This document shows positions 35,695 to 47,900 of a stretch of DNA of 64,000 bases, one piece after another (position 1 is the stretch's first letter; each line of letters starts with the position of its first letter). The translations under genes and the position numbers were made by a program. The notes below the pieces were generated by a model. That model was given only the letters and a program-made list of their open reading frames with translations, made no database searches and was not told the DNA's origin. Origin of the DNA: Owenia fusiformis (Eukaryota > Annelida > Polychaeta > Sabellida > Oweniidae); NCBI GenBank assembly GCA_903813345.2, contig CAIIXF020000006.1, positions 14,822,348 through 14,886,347 on the forward strand. Reading direction: 5' to 3'.

Positions 35695-36283
35695 GTAAGT
35701 AGGACCATTGTTTGTGTATGACTAATAGTGTCTGTCCTGCATATATGTCTGGAAGAATGTTCATGTGAGCTCATTTATAAATGAAATTAGTTACAACCCT
35801 AGTTTAGTTTAATAAAATGCATGCGCGTAACCAGGCAAGTGCGAGAGTATGCAGTTGCGCACCCTAATTGATGGAGCAAAAAATAAATTGTTGTTAACAC
35901 CATTAGTCTTTCTGGCTTTTATGCAAGACTTTTTAAGAATCTTAATCAGATAATTACTGTTTTACCATATCACCAATATTATACTTTGTATACAGAGATT
36001 GGGGGATTCATTTCTCCATAGCCCATCTTCTCTGTTCCTTTGCCTATGTGTATTTTGGGAAGTTAGTTATGTCAAATGTTTTGGGGATTTAGATAAGATT
36101 TTGGGAAGTTTATATATTGAGTGTTATACTGCCTTTACAAATGATAAATGTTATTTCATTTTATTTGTCTGCATGTTTTGCATATTATATCCATTGTCAG
36201 AATCTAATCTAAAAAGCTACAATACTTGCGCAAACAATAGAGAGCAAAATCCTTACATGAAATATGCATTTTTGTGATTTTAG
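35695..36283 (+). other. Intron of TRMT10C
   Basis: 589 bp from the GTAAGT donor to the TTTTAG acceptor at 36278-36283. The phase agrees: CA plus A makes Gln, followed by FRKGHKSLTLDQ, as in other TRMT10C proteins at this point. The frame at 35999-36277 is intronic and not coding. Confidence 0.9.
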
Positions 36284-36545
36284 ATTTAGAAAGGGTCATA
36301 AATCGCTGACCCTTGACCAAATGATGAAGATCATGCTAGAGTTACGTGATACAAGAGACTGGATGAAAGCTTTTCGTCACGTCCCACAGAGAAAGCTGGA
36401 CAGGCAAACAAACGAGACAATAGAAATGTTACGGGACAGACATGTCCCAAGTAGAAGACCTCAAAAGGAAAGAGGTGCCACTAGTGGGAAACCTCAAAAA
36501 GAAAGAGGCAGTACTATTGAAATGCTACTCAACCAACTTGATTGA
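36284..36545 (+). CDS. TRMT10C: TRMT10C/MRPP1, coding exon 2 (C-terminus)
   Basis: Encodes the last 86 residues. GHKSLTLDQMMKIMLELRDT is the conserved C-terminal helix of the SPOUT domain, followed by WMKAFRHVPQRK. The tail carries a small internal duplication, PQKERGAT and PQKERGST, 12 residues apart, not in the vertebrate proteins as I know them. A possible poly(A) signal, AATAAA, is at 36749-36754. Overlapping frames at 36442-36753 are shadows. Confidence 0.9.
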
Positions 36546-36754
36546 AGGATATAGACACTGGATATTACTAGGTACCTTAGTACTTGTCCCTCATAGCCTC
36601 TCATTGTGGTCATTTATACTACTGTACTTCTGTAACCATGTTCATCTGGTGCTCATGTCAAATCTGAGGCAAATTCAAAACCTCTTTTTACTAATTACAA
36701 TGTGGTCCCTTATGTCTATAACTCAAATGTTGATTGCAGGTCTTCTAAAATAAA

Positions 36755-37635
36755 AAACAGGCAACTGTTCATGCTAAATTGCCAAATTAATATGTTGTGC
36801 CAAAAAATAGTCAATGGTTGCACAATATTACAACAAATTGATTAGAAGAGCTTTATTTTTTCGGAGAATGAATTTTAAAAAATAGTTACCAATCTTGCAT
36901 CAGATATCTGGGTTCTTCTTCTGACAACAATGTGATGCTCGTTACATCTTCTGTTTCTTTGACTAGCAGTAGCAACATCTCTTGATTAAGCAACACGAAA
37001 GCATGGTTTATCACAATTCCATGACATTATCCATCCCAATTGTGAAATAGGTTAGGTTAACATGGACTTGATGTAAGATGTATAACAATGGCCATTTTGA
37101 AAGACTTGGAGGGACCTCTTGCTAGCTAAGATGTTTTTGTTTACTGTTGGATACATTTTAGTTTCTATGAAAGGAAAGTATTCTCAGCAAATATAGCCTA
37201 GACTAAGAATGAGAAAAAAATATGGATCACGTATGTGAAATTGCAGTTTCTTCTAAATCCTCAAATAAACTTTGATACAGGAATTATAGTTTGTATAATA
37301 ATATTTTTGAAATTCAACTTTCCCTTGGTATATCAATGTCAAATCATAATTTCTGTTTCAGAAAGTAAGGAAGGATTTAAATCAATGCATTCTCACTTTT
37401 GCAGCGACACTAGAGCCTCTCTCACATTTGCTCTATGGCGGACGTAGCTTCACAAAATCAATATAGAAAATCTACAGCGCACAACTTATCCATATAGTGT
37501 ATGCTGCATATTTCTCTTGATTTTGGGAAGCTATGCCGCCATACAGTTGCCATTGATCAAATGTGACCAAGGCATTAGTTTTCAACTTAGTGTAATGCTG
37601 TCATTTACATTGTAAATGCACATATACACTGTATA
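36755..37635. other. Non-coding stretch
   Basis: AT-rich. CACATTTGCTCTATGGCGG (37420) and its inverted near-match around 37530-37577 may be a decayed copy of the small MITE seen at 52214. No gene supported. Confidence 0.4.
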
Positions 37636-38278
37636 CAGGGTGTCCCGAAAGTATGGGGCCCCCCCTAGGCAGACATATTCCAGTGTCCTCATAGTATGTG
37701 TCATATATCATTTTAAAGCTTGTCCAAAGTTACATTGATTTGCCAAGTATCATGGTTTAACTCCCAAATGGGAAAAAGTTACAGGCATTTTAAAAGTTAG
37801 TGTTTTGTCAAAATAAAGTTCAGTTTTACACCACATTATTAGTCAATGTGTCCCCCCTTGGCCATGTTAACATTGGCAATTATTTTCCGATATGACCTTA
37901 AAACCCCTTCAAATAGGAGTGTGGAATTTTATAACCCTCTTAAAACCTGTTAAGGGACTTTAGAAGAGTTTCCTTAGAGTTTCTACCCTCACCGTTCTCT
38001 TTTTCCAACTCAATATCCATCCGACACGAAAAGAATTGCTGCTGTTAAGATGGCCTAGAAGGACACATAGACTAGTGATTTGGCGTAAAATTGAACTTAA
38101 TTTTGACCAAACACTAAATTTTGAAATGCCTATAATTTTTTCACATTTGAGAGTTGAACCATGATACTTGGTGAATCAATGTAACTTTGGATAAGCTTTA
38201 AAATGATATATGACACATACTATGACGACACTGGTATATGTCTGCCTAGGGGGGGCCCCATACTTTCGGGACACCCTG
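37636..38278. mobile_element. Tc1/mariner-type MITE with TIRs of about 200 bp
   Basis: Begins CAGGGTGTCCCGAAAGTATG and ends with its complement, each flanked by TA (37634-37635 and 38279-38280). The arms pair for about 200 bp on each side (blocks CCTAGGCAGACATAT, TGACACATA-like, TTTTAAAGCTT, ACCATGATACTTGG). The roughly 240-bp middle is non-coding. The TA duplication and CAGGGTG end fit a mariner/IS630 derivative. Confidence 0.88.
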
Positions 38279-38280
38279 TA

Positions 38281-39141
38281 CATATACACTTTGATACAAA
38301 GCAGATTTGTTCCTATCAAATCTAAAAAAAAACATTCTTCTGCCATCATAGATGTCTCTTCATTACATATAGTAACGCTTGTACAATTGTTAGCTCTATT
38401 AATAAATCACCAAATGACATTAATAGTAAAATCTTGCATTAACCTTAGAGGGGGGTATCCTCTGTAACCCACACACCCCCTCTGGCAACCTCCCCCATCC
38501 AAACTTATTATTGGACACTGATTCATTGATTGTTACTTATATTCCAGGCCCATTTTTGATATCTAAACACATCAAATATTCCCACCAAATCACCAAATTG
38601 TATATTAATGGTAAAATTATCAAGAGGGAAGGGCATCCCCTGGCAAAATATTGTTTAAATATTAATTAATGAAATATGAATTACATAAGTTAATAATTGG
38701 CTAGAACTGATAGCATATCATGGTTTAGATTCAAAGTGCCTTTCGCTGCACACCTGAGTTATCTACTCTCATAAATTATTTTGATACCTAAAAGGTGTCT
38801 AACTTATGTACATGTATTTTGTGTTTTAAGATATTTCATGCTCTCGAGGCCGCATCAAAAAGAAAATAATTATGTTAAACTATTTGAACTATATTTTAAA
38901 ATTCACATAATGTTAAACAATGAATTAATTTCACAAGATTCCTGTATAGAATGCACTTTCAAATGGTAATGATGTGAATCTTCATAAGAGGTGTACTTAT
39001 ACATCCAACTAGCAAATATATAGATAACATGTACATCTGTCTACTACAGATATACTTTGGAAATGAACAATATGGCAACAATACAATATATTGTTGAAAT
39101 ATTAAGAATTAAAATGCACAGTTTTTTGTTGTGATTGACAG
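38281..39141. other. Non-coding stretch upstream of the fucosyltransferase
   Basis: AT-rich; the end (TGTGATTGACAG at 39130-39141) resembles a 3' splice site for a first coding exon. No promoter element recognised. Confidence 0.4.
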
Positions 39142-39158
39142 AGGATGAAGTTTTGAAC

Positions 39159-39373
39159 ATGAGGCAGATATCATTGACTGTTATAAGATTATTTGTCTTC
39201 ATAGTAACTGCAAGTTTTATTCTTTCACTGACAAAAATGAATTCAGGAAATGTGGATTATCACGAATTGACTGAAGTGCAGTTTGAACGAGAATTACAAA
39301 AATGTGTAGTAGATTCTTATATCCTGGAGGATATGGGCAACAATAAACTTTCAGCTGATTCAGCAGTTTTCAG
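39159..39373 (+). CDS. Alpha-1,2-fucosyltransferase (GT11), exon 1: signal anchor and stem
   Basis: The ATG at 39159 gives a 3-residue tail and a hydrophobic segment at about residues 4-25 (ISLTVIRLFVFIVTASFILS), a Golgi type II signal anchor, then a hydrophilic stem. The exon can end at TTTTCAG|GTTATA (39373), leaving two bases of an Arg codon; the catalytic exon at 46478 supplies exactly the missing base. Phase, topology and the need of the downstream catalytic exon for an N-terminus all support joining, giving a 359-residue protein (human FUT1 has 365). The donor is not strong, and an intronic AATAAA at 39711 could end a short alternative transcript. Confidence 0.7.
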
Positions 39374-39859
39374 GTTATACTAGTAGTTAAGTCTCAATTA
39401 GTGGTTGCTTCAAATATTGACATCTAATTTTATTGTGAACCTAGATTAGAAGTATATGAGATGGAAAAAAACCAAGTTGTCAAATGAACAGGGGGTGGGT
39501 TCATCATTAAAAATCATTTGCATTAGCCTAAATTATTTTGCCTTTTCCGTGATGAAATTGATTATTTAGATTGTTCTACATTGTACATAGTATTGCACCA
39601 TTATATACACCTGTGCCACATATTACTTCATCATCTGTGAATGAGCAGGTGTATCAGAGGTCACAAGTGTGAATTCTGTCATGTTTGTGCTATGGTACAT
39701 TGTATCACTTCAATAAAACATGATGTAGCATAAGTACCATACAAGTTGATCACTGACTTTTGAAATTTTATTTTTTCCAATGCGAGTCTCCATTATGCTA
39801 TTTTATGCACAGAACGAAAAATGTTATTGTCTTAATAGGCCTTTGATTTTATAATAGTT

Positions 39860-42215
39860 TTTAGCTCACATGGTGAGCTTTTGCAATCACTCACTTGTCC
39901 GTCTGTCTGTCCGTCCGTCTGTCCGTACGTCCGTCCGTCTGTCCGTCAACAATAGTGGCACGTTTTTAAACCTCTATCGATAGGATTCCTGTTTTAAGTT
40001 ATTTCTGTTCAACATCAATACAGAAAACCCCCCTATGACTCCTGGTTCAAAAGCTTGGCTATTTTCAAAATGGCCGTCACTTTTGTCTCGCGAAATTCAC
40101 TTTTAGCCCATTTCCTAGCTAACCTCTGTCGATAGGATTCCTGTTTTAAGTTATTTCTGTTCAACATCAATACAGAAAACCCCCCTATGACTCCTGGTTC
40201 AAAAGCTCGCCTATTTTCAAAATGGCGGTCACTTTTGTCTCGCGAAATTCACTTTTGGCCCATTTCCTAGCTTTACAAATAATTTCAGGTGTCCTACATT
40301 GTAAAAATCCATGTCAATGTAAAGATTAGATATATGAAATAATTTTGTTACAAAAAATCAGCGAAAAATTGTATCCATTTTTTTTATTTTCAGCCATTTT
40401 AGTTAACATTGATTTGTCTATCTGACTCGCGAAATCCACTTTCTGTCAATAACAGTGGCACGTTTTAAAACCTCTGTCGATAGGATTCCTGTTTTAAGTT
40501 ATTTCTGTTCAACATGAATTCAGAAAACTCCCCTATGACTCCTGGTTCAAAAGCTCGCCTATTTTCAAAATGGCCGCCATTTTTGTCTCGCGAAATTCAC
40601 TTTTGACCCATTTCCTAGCTTTACAAATAATTTCAAGTGTCCTACATTTTAGAAATCCATTGCAAAGTAAAGAGTAGATGTATGAAATAATTTTGTTACG
40701 AAAAATCAGCGAAAAATTATATCCATTTATTTATTATCAGCCATTTTCGTTAACATTGATTTGTCAATCTGTCTCGCAAAATTCACTTTTGGATCATTTA
40801 CCTTAAACCCTCTGTCGATAGGATTCCCATTTTAAGTTATTTTTGTTCAACATCAATACAAAAAACTCTCCTATGACTCTTGGTTCAAAAGCTCGGCTAT
40901 TTTCAAAATGGCCGTCACTTTTGTCTCGCGAAATTCACTTTTGACCCATTTCCTAGCTTTACAAATAATTTCAGGTGTCCTACATTGTAAAAATCCATGT
41001 CAATGTAAAGGGTAGATATATGAAATAATTTTGTTACAAAAAATCAGCGAAAAATTGTATCCATTTTTTTATTTTCAGCCATTTTAGTTAACATTGATTT
41101 GTCTATCTGACTCGCGAAATCCACTTTCTGTCAATAACAGTGGCACGTTTTAAAACCTCTGTCGATAGGATTCCTGTTTTAAGTTATTTCTGTTCAACAT
41201 CAATTCAGAAAACTCCCCTATGACTCCTGGTTCAAAAGCTCGCCTATTTTCAAAATGGCCGCCATTTTTGTCTCGCGAAATTCACTTTTGACCCATTTCC
41301 TAGCTTTGCAAATAATTTCAAGTGTCCTACATTGTAAAAATCCATGTCAATGTAAAGAGTAGATGTATGAAATAATTTTGTTACGAAAAATCAGCGAAAA
41401 ATTATATCCATTTAATTATTTTCAGCCATTTTAGTTAACATTGATTTGTCCATCTGTCTCGCAAAATCCACTTTTGGACCATTTACCTTAAACCCTCTGT
41501 CAATAGGATTCCCATTTTAAGTTAATTTTGTTCAACATCAATACAAAAAACTCTCCTATGACTCTTGGTTCAAAAGCTCGCCTATTTTCAAAATAGTTGC
41601 CATTCTTGTTTCGCGAAATTCACTTTTTGCCAAGTTCCTAGCTTTACAAATAATTTCAGCTGTCCTGCATTGTAAAAAGCCATGTCACTGTAAAAGGTAG
41701 TTGTATGAAATAATTTTGTTACAAAAAATCGACAAAATATTATGTCCGTTTCTTTATTTTCAGCCATTTTAGTTAACATTGATTTGTCCATCTGTCTCGC
41801 GAAATCCTCTTTTGGACCATTTGCTTAAAACCTCTGTCGATAGGATTCCAGTTTCAAGTTATTTTTGTTCAACATCAATACAAAAAACTCCCCTATGACT
41901 CCTGGTTCAAAAGCTTGCCTGATTTCAAAATGGTCGCCATTTTTCTCTCGCGAAATTCAATTTTGGCCCATTTCCTAGCTTTACAAATAATTTCAGGTGT
42001 CTTGCATTGCAAAAAGCCATGTCACTGTAAAGAGTAGTTGTATGAAATAATTTTGTTACAAATTATTGGCAAAAAATTATATCCGTTTTTTTTTCAGCCA
42101 TTTTAATTGACTGAGAGACAGATGGCTTGAAATAATTTTGTAACAAAAAATCAGCAAAAAATTATATCCGTTTTTTTCTGTTACCATGTGAGCCCAGTAC
42201 CCATGGTACTAATTT
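39860..42215. mobile_element. Pearl/Helentron-like element with 340-bp tandem units
   Basis: The left end is the palindrome AGCTCACATGGTGAGCT followed by GTCCGTCTGTCTGTCCGTCC; the right end is CCATGTGAGCCCAGTACCCA. Between them GATAGGATTCC marks units at about 39978, 40130, 40478, 40816, 41163, 41501 and 41838. The alternating 348/338 spacing and sequence variants show a dimeric (about 685-bp) higher-order pattern. Each unit contains TTCAAAATGGCCGCCATTTT or a variant. Palindromic end, CGTC microsatellite and tandem core are the layout of bivalve pearl elements. Non-coding. Confidence 0.8.
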
Positions 42216-42341
42216 TTCATCTTAAAAACAGGAATACACTTTAAAACATTTTATTGACTATAAGACTGCACCATATAATTCAAAAAATTATTTCTCATTT
42301 TCAAGGATTATCCATGGATTAACACCCAGGTATTTTTTATT

Positions 42342-43262
42342 ATCGTACCTAATAAAGGTACGATATTGTCGTCAGCTTGACGGGCGGGCGGGCGGCGTCT
42401 CACTTTTCAGCTTGTCTACAGGTTTCCAGCCAAACCATTTGACAGATTCATCTGAAATTTTCAGGAATGTTTCTACATATCAAAGTTAAGAACTGATTAG
42501 TTTTTGGGCATTCTGGGTAAATTTTAAGGTGGCCATTTTGGATTTTCCGTCCTAAAATCTTCACTTTCAAGACTTGTCTACAGGTTTCCAGCAAAACCAT
42601 TTGACGGATTCATCTGAAATTTTCAGGAATGTTTCTACGTATCAAAGTTAAGAACTGATTAGTTTTTGGGCATTCTGGGTAAATTTTAAGGTGGCCATTT
42701 TGGATTTTCTGTCCTTAAATCTTCACTTTCAAGACTTGTCTACAGGTTTCCAGCCAAACCATTTGACGGATTCATCTGAAATTTTCAGGGATGTTTCTAC
42801 GTATCAAAGTTAAGAACTGATTAGTTTTTTGGCATTCTGGGTAAAATTTAAGGTGGCCATTTTGGATTTTCCGTCCTAAAATCTTCACTTTCAAGACTTG
42901 TCTACAGGTTTCCAGCCAAACCATTTGACGGATTCATTTGCAATTTACAGGGATGTTTCTACATATCAAAGTTAACAACTGATTAGTTTTTGGGCATTCT
43001 GGGTAAATTTTAAGGTGGCCATTTTGGATTTTCCGTCCTAAAATCTTCACTTTCAAGACTTGTCTACAGGTTTCCAGTCAAACCATTTGATGGATTCATC
43101 TGAAATTTTCAGGGATGTTTCTACGTATCCAAGTTAAGAACTGATTAGTTTTTGGGCATTCTGGGTAAATTTTAAGGTGGCCATTTTGGATTTTCCGTCC
43201 TAAATTCTTCACTGTCACACTGCTGTGTTTTAGGTACGATATTGTTCACGTCTGTGCCTTGT
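42342..43262. mobile_element. Tandem-repeat element, five 162-bp units
   Basis: Starts with the palindrome ATCGTACCTAATAAAGGTACGAT-type hairpin (42342-42364) and GGGCGGGCGGGCGG; ends with a second copy of AGGTACGATATTGT (43232). CTTGTCTACAGG marks units at 42411, 42573, 42735, 42897 and 43059, exactly 162 bp apart. Each unit contains AAGGTGGCCATTTTGGATTT. A different family from its neighbour but of the same general build. Confidence 0.82.
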
Positions 43263-44015
43263 ATTATTCAAACTTCAGAAGGCTGGAAATCATTGTGCTC
43301 GATGCTTTTGAATAATATAAATGCTGTTTTAAATAGGTTTCATGTATGCCAATAATTTCTCAAATTGTGTAAACTGCACCAATTCTAAAATCCCTAGAAT
43401 ATTCTCTTGGAGGAATTTCCCATGTTAATTCAATGATGGGGTTCCAAGCAGATTTTGAGATAACAGGAAGGTTAATTCTTTAACATACACCTTACTGGGT
43501 TGTGATATAAATGAAAGCAACCTGATAAGGTGTATATTAAAGATTAATTAACAAATTCCCATTTTGTATCTATCTAGTTTAAAGAAATGATCAACTTCTC
43601 AGCATTAGAAATAACCAGCATTAGAAACAACCCTAATAAAAAGACATTGTTGCAAGGTGTGCTATGTAACATCATGTTTCCCACATTCTGTATTCTCAAC
43701 AAAAGCATATATCTAGATGGGAGAGTATGCTAGCATATTGACTTAACGATGTCATAAAACCTTTTTACTACCTTTTGTATTCGTTCGACTTCACTTCTTG
43801 AAAGAGAGCTTCAAGAAGTGAAGTCGAAGTTTACAATAAACCTCTGATCTCACTGAGCCAATCAGAGCGCGTTGAAATACGGACAACTTTCTGTATATGG
43901 TCATTTCCTCTGACATCAACATATTGTTAATGAGCACGTATGAGCAGATGACATTAAAAAATTTGAATGTAAACCAACTTCTGTCGGCCATTTTGAGGTT
44001 AAATGCAAAAAATCC
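43263..44015. other. Intronic AT-rich DNA
   Basis: Contains a small hairpin, CGACTTCACTTCTTGAA with its complement at 43787-43824. Nothing else recognised. Confidence 0.4.
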
Positions 44016-45355
44016 TTGTCTCCGAACTTAGGAAATATTGTTTTTTTATTGTTAGCCACTATTGTATTTTCCATCATAAAATCTGTATACACATTTCCAA
44101 GAGAACTGTTTGACGGATTGTTTTACAATATTCAGGGATGCTTTTTTATCCTAATTTTATGGTGTAAAAATCAGGTTTTCAGCTCTTTTTTGGTTATAAG
44201 TCAACAAGTTTTCCACCAATTTGCTTGAAATTATACAGGTACCTTAATTTATAGGCTATAAGTTTCGGCAAAACAAGTCACAAAGATTCAAAATGGCCAC
44301 CACTCTTATTGCAGAAAAATCAGGTTTTCAGCTTGTCTTTGGTCATAACTCCACAAGTGTTCCATTAATTTGCTTGAAATTAAAAAGGTACCTTTATTCT
44401 ATATTATCAACGATATCTACAAGTTTCGGCAAAATATGTCGCAAAAATGGCCACCACTCTTATTGCAGAAAAATCAGGTTTTTAGCTTGTTTTTGGTCAT
44501 AACTCCACAAGTGTTCCATTAATTTGCTTGAAATTAAAAAGGTACCTTTCTTCTATATTATCAACGATATCTACAAGTTTCGGCAAAATATGTCGCAAAA
44601 ATGGCCACCACTCTTATTGCAGAAAAATCAGGTTTTTAGCTTGTTTTTGGTCATAACTCCACAAGTGTTCCATTAATTTGCTTGAAATTAAAAAGGTACC
44701 TTTATTCTATATTATCAACGATATCTACAAGTTTCGGCAAAATATGTCGCAAAAATGGCCACCACTCTTATTGCAGAAAAATCAGGTTTTTAGCTTGTTT
44801 TTGGTCATAACTCCACAAGTATTCCATCAATTTGCTTAAAATTGTACAGATACATGTACCCTAATTTCTAAGTTATCAATAATGTCTACAAGCTTCAGCA
44901 AAATATGTCTCAAAGATTGAAAATGGCTGCCAATTTTATTGTAGAAAAATCAGGTTTTCAGCTTTTTTGTCATAACTTCACAATTATTTCATCATCAATT
45001 TGCTTGGAATTGTACATACAGGTACCTTAATTTATTTATAAGTTATCAATACTTTGTTTACAAGTTTAGGCAAAATATGTTGTAAATTTCAAAATGGCCG
45101 CCACTTTATTGCAAAAAAATCATGTATAAAGCTACCTTTTAGTGTGCTTGTGAAATTCCTCTGTTCCAACTTCATTACGGAAAATGGTATTTATTGGTCC
45201 AAGCTAATACCCATGTTTTTTTATTTTAGCTAGCCAGGTAGTTCGATAAAATTAGTATGTTTCATAATGTGCAAAAAACTTTGATTATTCTAAGCTCCTA
45301 CTGTAAACATTAAAAATATTGAAACATTCCCATGTGAGCGCAGTGCCTGTGGTAC
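44016..45355. mobile_element. Tandem-repeat element, 154-bp units
   Basis: CCACCACTCT marks units at 44297, 44451, 44605 and 44759, exactly 154 bp apart and almost identical, with more divergent units on either side. The right end CCATGTGAGCGCAGTGCC, then GGTACT, matches that of the 39860-42215 element, so the two share a terminus although their tandem units are unrelated. Each unit has GCAAAAATGGCCACCACTC. The left end was not identified. Confidence 0.75.
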
Positions 45356-46118
45356 TATTTTATTACAAATACTGACTCTCATTGTAAACAATTCCAATAA
45401 ACAGTCGATCAAAAACAAGAACACTTTACTTCTGGTTTGAGAATTTGAAAAATTATTTCTAAAAAAGATCTAGTTTTGTTAATTCCTAGCGTAATTTGGG
45501 TTTTTTAACAACTATTGATAGAATAGAATCCATTTGAATGATCTTAATGAAGAGAGCATCAGGTTAAATCTCTATTTTTAAATCATTCAGAGTCAAAATT
45601 GTAAGAAATTTAAATGTTGCAATTTGTCTGATAGCAAATGTGGTAGGTGTTATGTGGTAGGGAGTATGATATTGCAAAATGTTACTGTAGGAATAATGTG
45701 ACATGAGTTGCGTGTGATATATTTTTCCAGGGGTTATATTTTGGTATCTCTCAATCTATACCAGCTGCTCTGCACATATATTTAGCGAAACTTAGGATTA
45801 GATTATCAATGTGACAGTTGACCAACCACTAGTTAACACAGGATTCTTGTTTGTAATAATAAATGTCAACTTTAAAGGCCAGTTTTTGTAATTAAATTTT
45901 TCACCCCAAACATGTTTAATACATAATGATCAATAACTTTGCACCATTTTTAATTCAAATGTTAACTTTTCCAAGCTTAGCTTGTTATTCATAAAAAGTT
46001 GATGATGTTTCAAGTTACAGATCATAATGACACGCGGTACTAACTTTGACCGTTCATTTGAATTTTTGACCTACCAGATGCTTGAAATTCGAGGATTGCG
46101 AGTCTCATACTGCACTGT
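45356..46118. other. Intronic AT-rich DNA
   Basis: No supported feature. Confidence 0.4.
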
Positions 46119-46343
46119 TTTCTTCAAACTTATACCATTAAAAGCAAAACAAAATTGCCTTTCTGTTGGTGCATTACTTAATTGTCCCTCGTTCTAGCAG
46201 CATTTTGGTCCCCAGCTGTTAGAAGGCCTTCTCACAGCTGGGGACCAAAATGCCGCTGGAAGTAGGGACTCTGTTTAGGAGAATAATGTACCAACAGAAA
46301 TGGATTTTTGTTATGCTTTGAATGGAACAAGTTTGAAGAAAAT
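46119..46343. mobile_element. Hairpin MITE just before the catalytic exon
   Basis: Arms TTTTCTTCAAACT...CTGTTGGTGCATTA and the inverted TAATGTACCAACAG...AGTTTGAAGAAAA enclose a tight core hairpin, CATTTTGGTCCCCAGCTGT with its perfect complement around a 14-nt loop (about 46200-46252). It ends 134 bp before the acceptor of the fucosyltransferase exon. Confidence 0.7.
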
Positions 46344-46477
46344 CGTTGAATAATGAATAATGTTAATGAATAAGGTAAATGTTTTGAGAAAATTGAGTAT
46401 GACAATAACAGATACAGCCCCTTTAAATAGCAAATACTTTCCAACAACTTAACTTCAACTTTAACTCTATTTATTAG

Positions 46478-47342
46478 GGAAAAAGCTGGCAGCATCAATC
46501 CTTCAACTTATAACTTGACAATAGCTGATGTAGATTCTTCAGAGGCAGGATTAGGAAACCTGATGTTCATGTATGCGTCAATGTATGGCTTAGCTGTAAC
46601 AAATAATAGGACCCCAGTACTGAAAACAAACCATAGATTATTGAAATATTTCACTTTAAAAGTGATCAAGGTCACAAATCAGGATATTGACAGTTCCAGA
46701 CTTGAGAACACCAAAGTTATGGTACCATGTTGTGCTAAATATTTCCCAAATCTTTGTAATTTGAGTCCCGGAAACCATCAAATCTCAGGCTATTTACAAT
46801 CTTGGAAATATTTTGATTTTGTGAAACCTGATATTCTTGAACAGTTTCAATTTGATTTGAAGACATCTCAGTTGGCTAAAGAATTTATTTCTGAAATTAA
46901 GAAAGGATTGTCTGGTCAAATTACTCTCATAGGAGTCCATGTTCGAAGAGGCGACATGATCTCCAGAAAGAACATTGATTTTGGTCATCAGGTTGCAACA
47001 ACAGAATATCTGAAAAACGCAATGCTTACTTTCAAGCAAAAGTATCCAAAACTTGCATTTGTAATAGTAACATCAAATGACGACCTCTCATGGACGAAAC
47101 AAAACATCAATCTGACTGAAGATGTATACTTCTCTGAAAACCATTCGGAGATAGAAGATCTGGCGATTTTGACACATTGTAATCACACCATCATAACAAC
47201 AGGGACATTTGGATGGTGGGGAGGATATTTAACAGGGGGGACCACAGTGTACTTTAGGGACTGGCCCAGAGCTGGGAGTCCCCTTGACAAGGGGACAAAC
47301 CACACTGAATATTTTCCAAAGAGTTGGATTGGAATGTCCTGA
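46478..47342 (+). CDS. Alpha-1,2-fucosyltransferase (GT11), exon 2: catalytic domain
   Basis: FUT1/FUT2-type enzyme that moves fucose from GDP-fucose to the 2-OH of galactose on Golgi glycans. The exon opens after TTTATTAG and stays in frame from EKAGSINPSTYNL, with no ATG at its start, so an upstream exon is required. Motifs in joined numbering: AGLGNLMFMYASMYGLA (about 95-111), the GT11 N-terminal glycine motif; GYLQSWKYF (176-184); HVRRGD (226-231), the GDP-fucose-binding HxRRxD motif; and TGTFGWWGGYLTGG (about 313-326), the C-terminal family motif. Sequons include NRT, NLT, NHS and NHT. All key residues are present and the frame is intact, so the enzyme is probably active. Confidence 0.93.
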
Positions 47343-47900
47343 TTGATCACCATTAGCTTGGAACTCTGATTAACTATTAAAACTGATAATAATGTACTTA
47401 CTGGGCTAAATTGAGAGGGAATTTGGGAGTGCTTTGCTTGAAATTGTACAGGTTGTACAGTAGCTAAGTTTATATAAAGTTAGTTATGATAGAATATCTT
47501 TTTTGACTTTCGTCTCTCCGACAAATGGATCACTATAAAGGTTTTTACAAGTGTTCGGTTTTACAAGTCTAAAAAAATAATTCATCAAAATATTATTTAC
47601 ACAATGATACTTTACAGTGTTTATATTAGTGGTGCAACTCACCAGAAAAATTCCACTCGAGTAGAAAGTATAAAAATGCCACTGTGATCAAGTGTCACTC
47701 ACAAAAATGAGAAAAAATTGTAAAAATTAAAAACTCACCCCGGAGACTGTTTCAACAACAAATAAATACTATTTTAGCGTCTACCATATTATGTAAATTG
47801 CTTTAATTTGGCGCTATTTAATTTTGCGGATAGGGCAAATTTTGAAATTTTGGCTGCTATTTAATTTGGTGGATCAGTAAAATATGGATATTGGAGGGCT
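47343..47900. other. 3' flank of the fucosyltransferase, non-coding
   Basis: No strong AATAAA close to the stop; nothing else recognised. Confidence 0.4.

Larger units (their letters stand above)
39374..46477 (+). other. Intron of the GT11 gene, filled with tandem-repeat elements
   Basis: About 7.1 kb. More than half consists of three tandem-repeat transposon blocks (39860-42215, 42342-43262, 44016-45355) and a hairpin MITE (46119-46343). No open frame in it looks like an additional exon. Confidence 0.65.

Noticed and set aside
36442-36753. Alternative 103-codon frame overlapping the last TRMT10C exon
   Set aside because: It is a shadow frame; the other frame matches the conserved TRMT10C C-terminus and ends properly.
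39135-39158. TTG start for the GT11 first exon
   Set aside because: TTG is not an expected start here and the stretch contains a likely acceptor (TTGACAG); the ATG at 39159 directly precedes the anchor.
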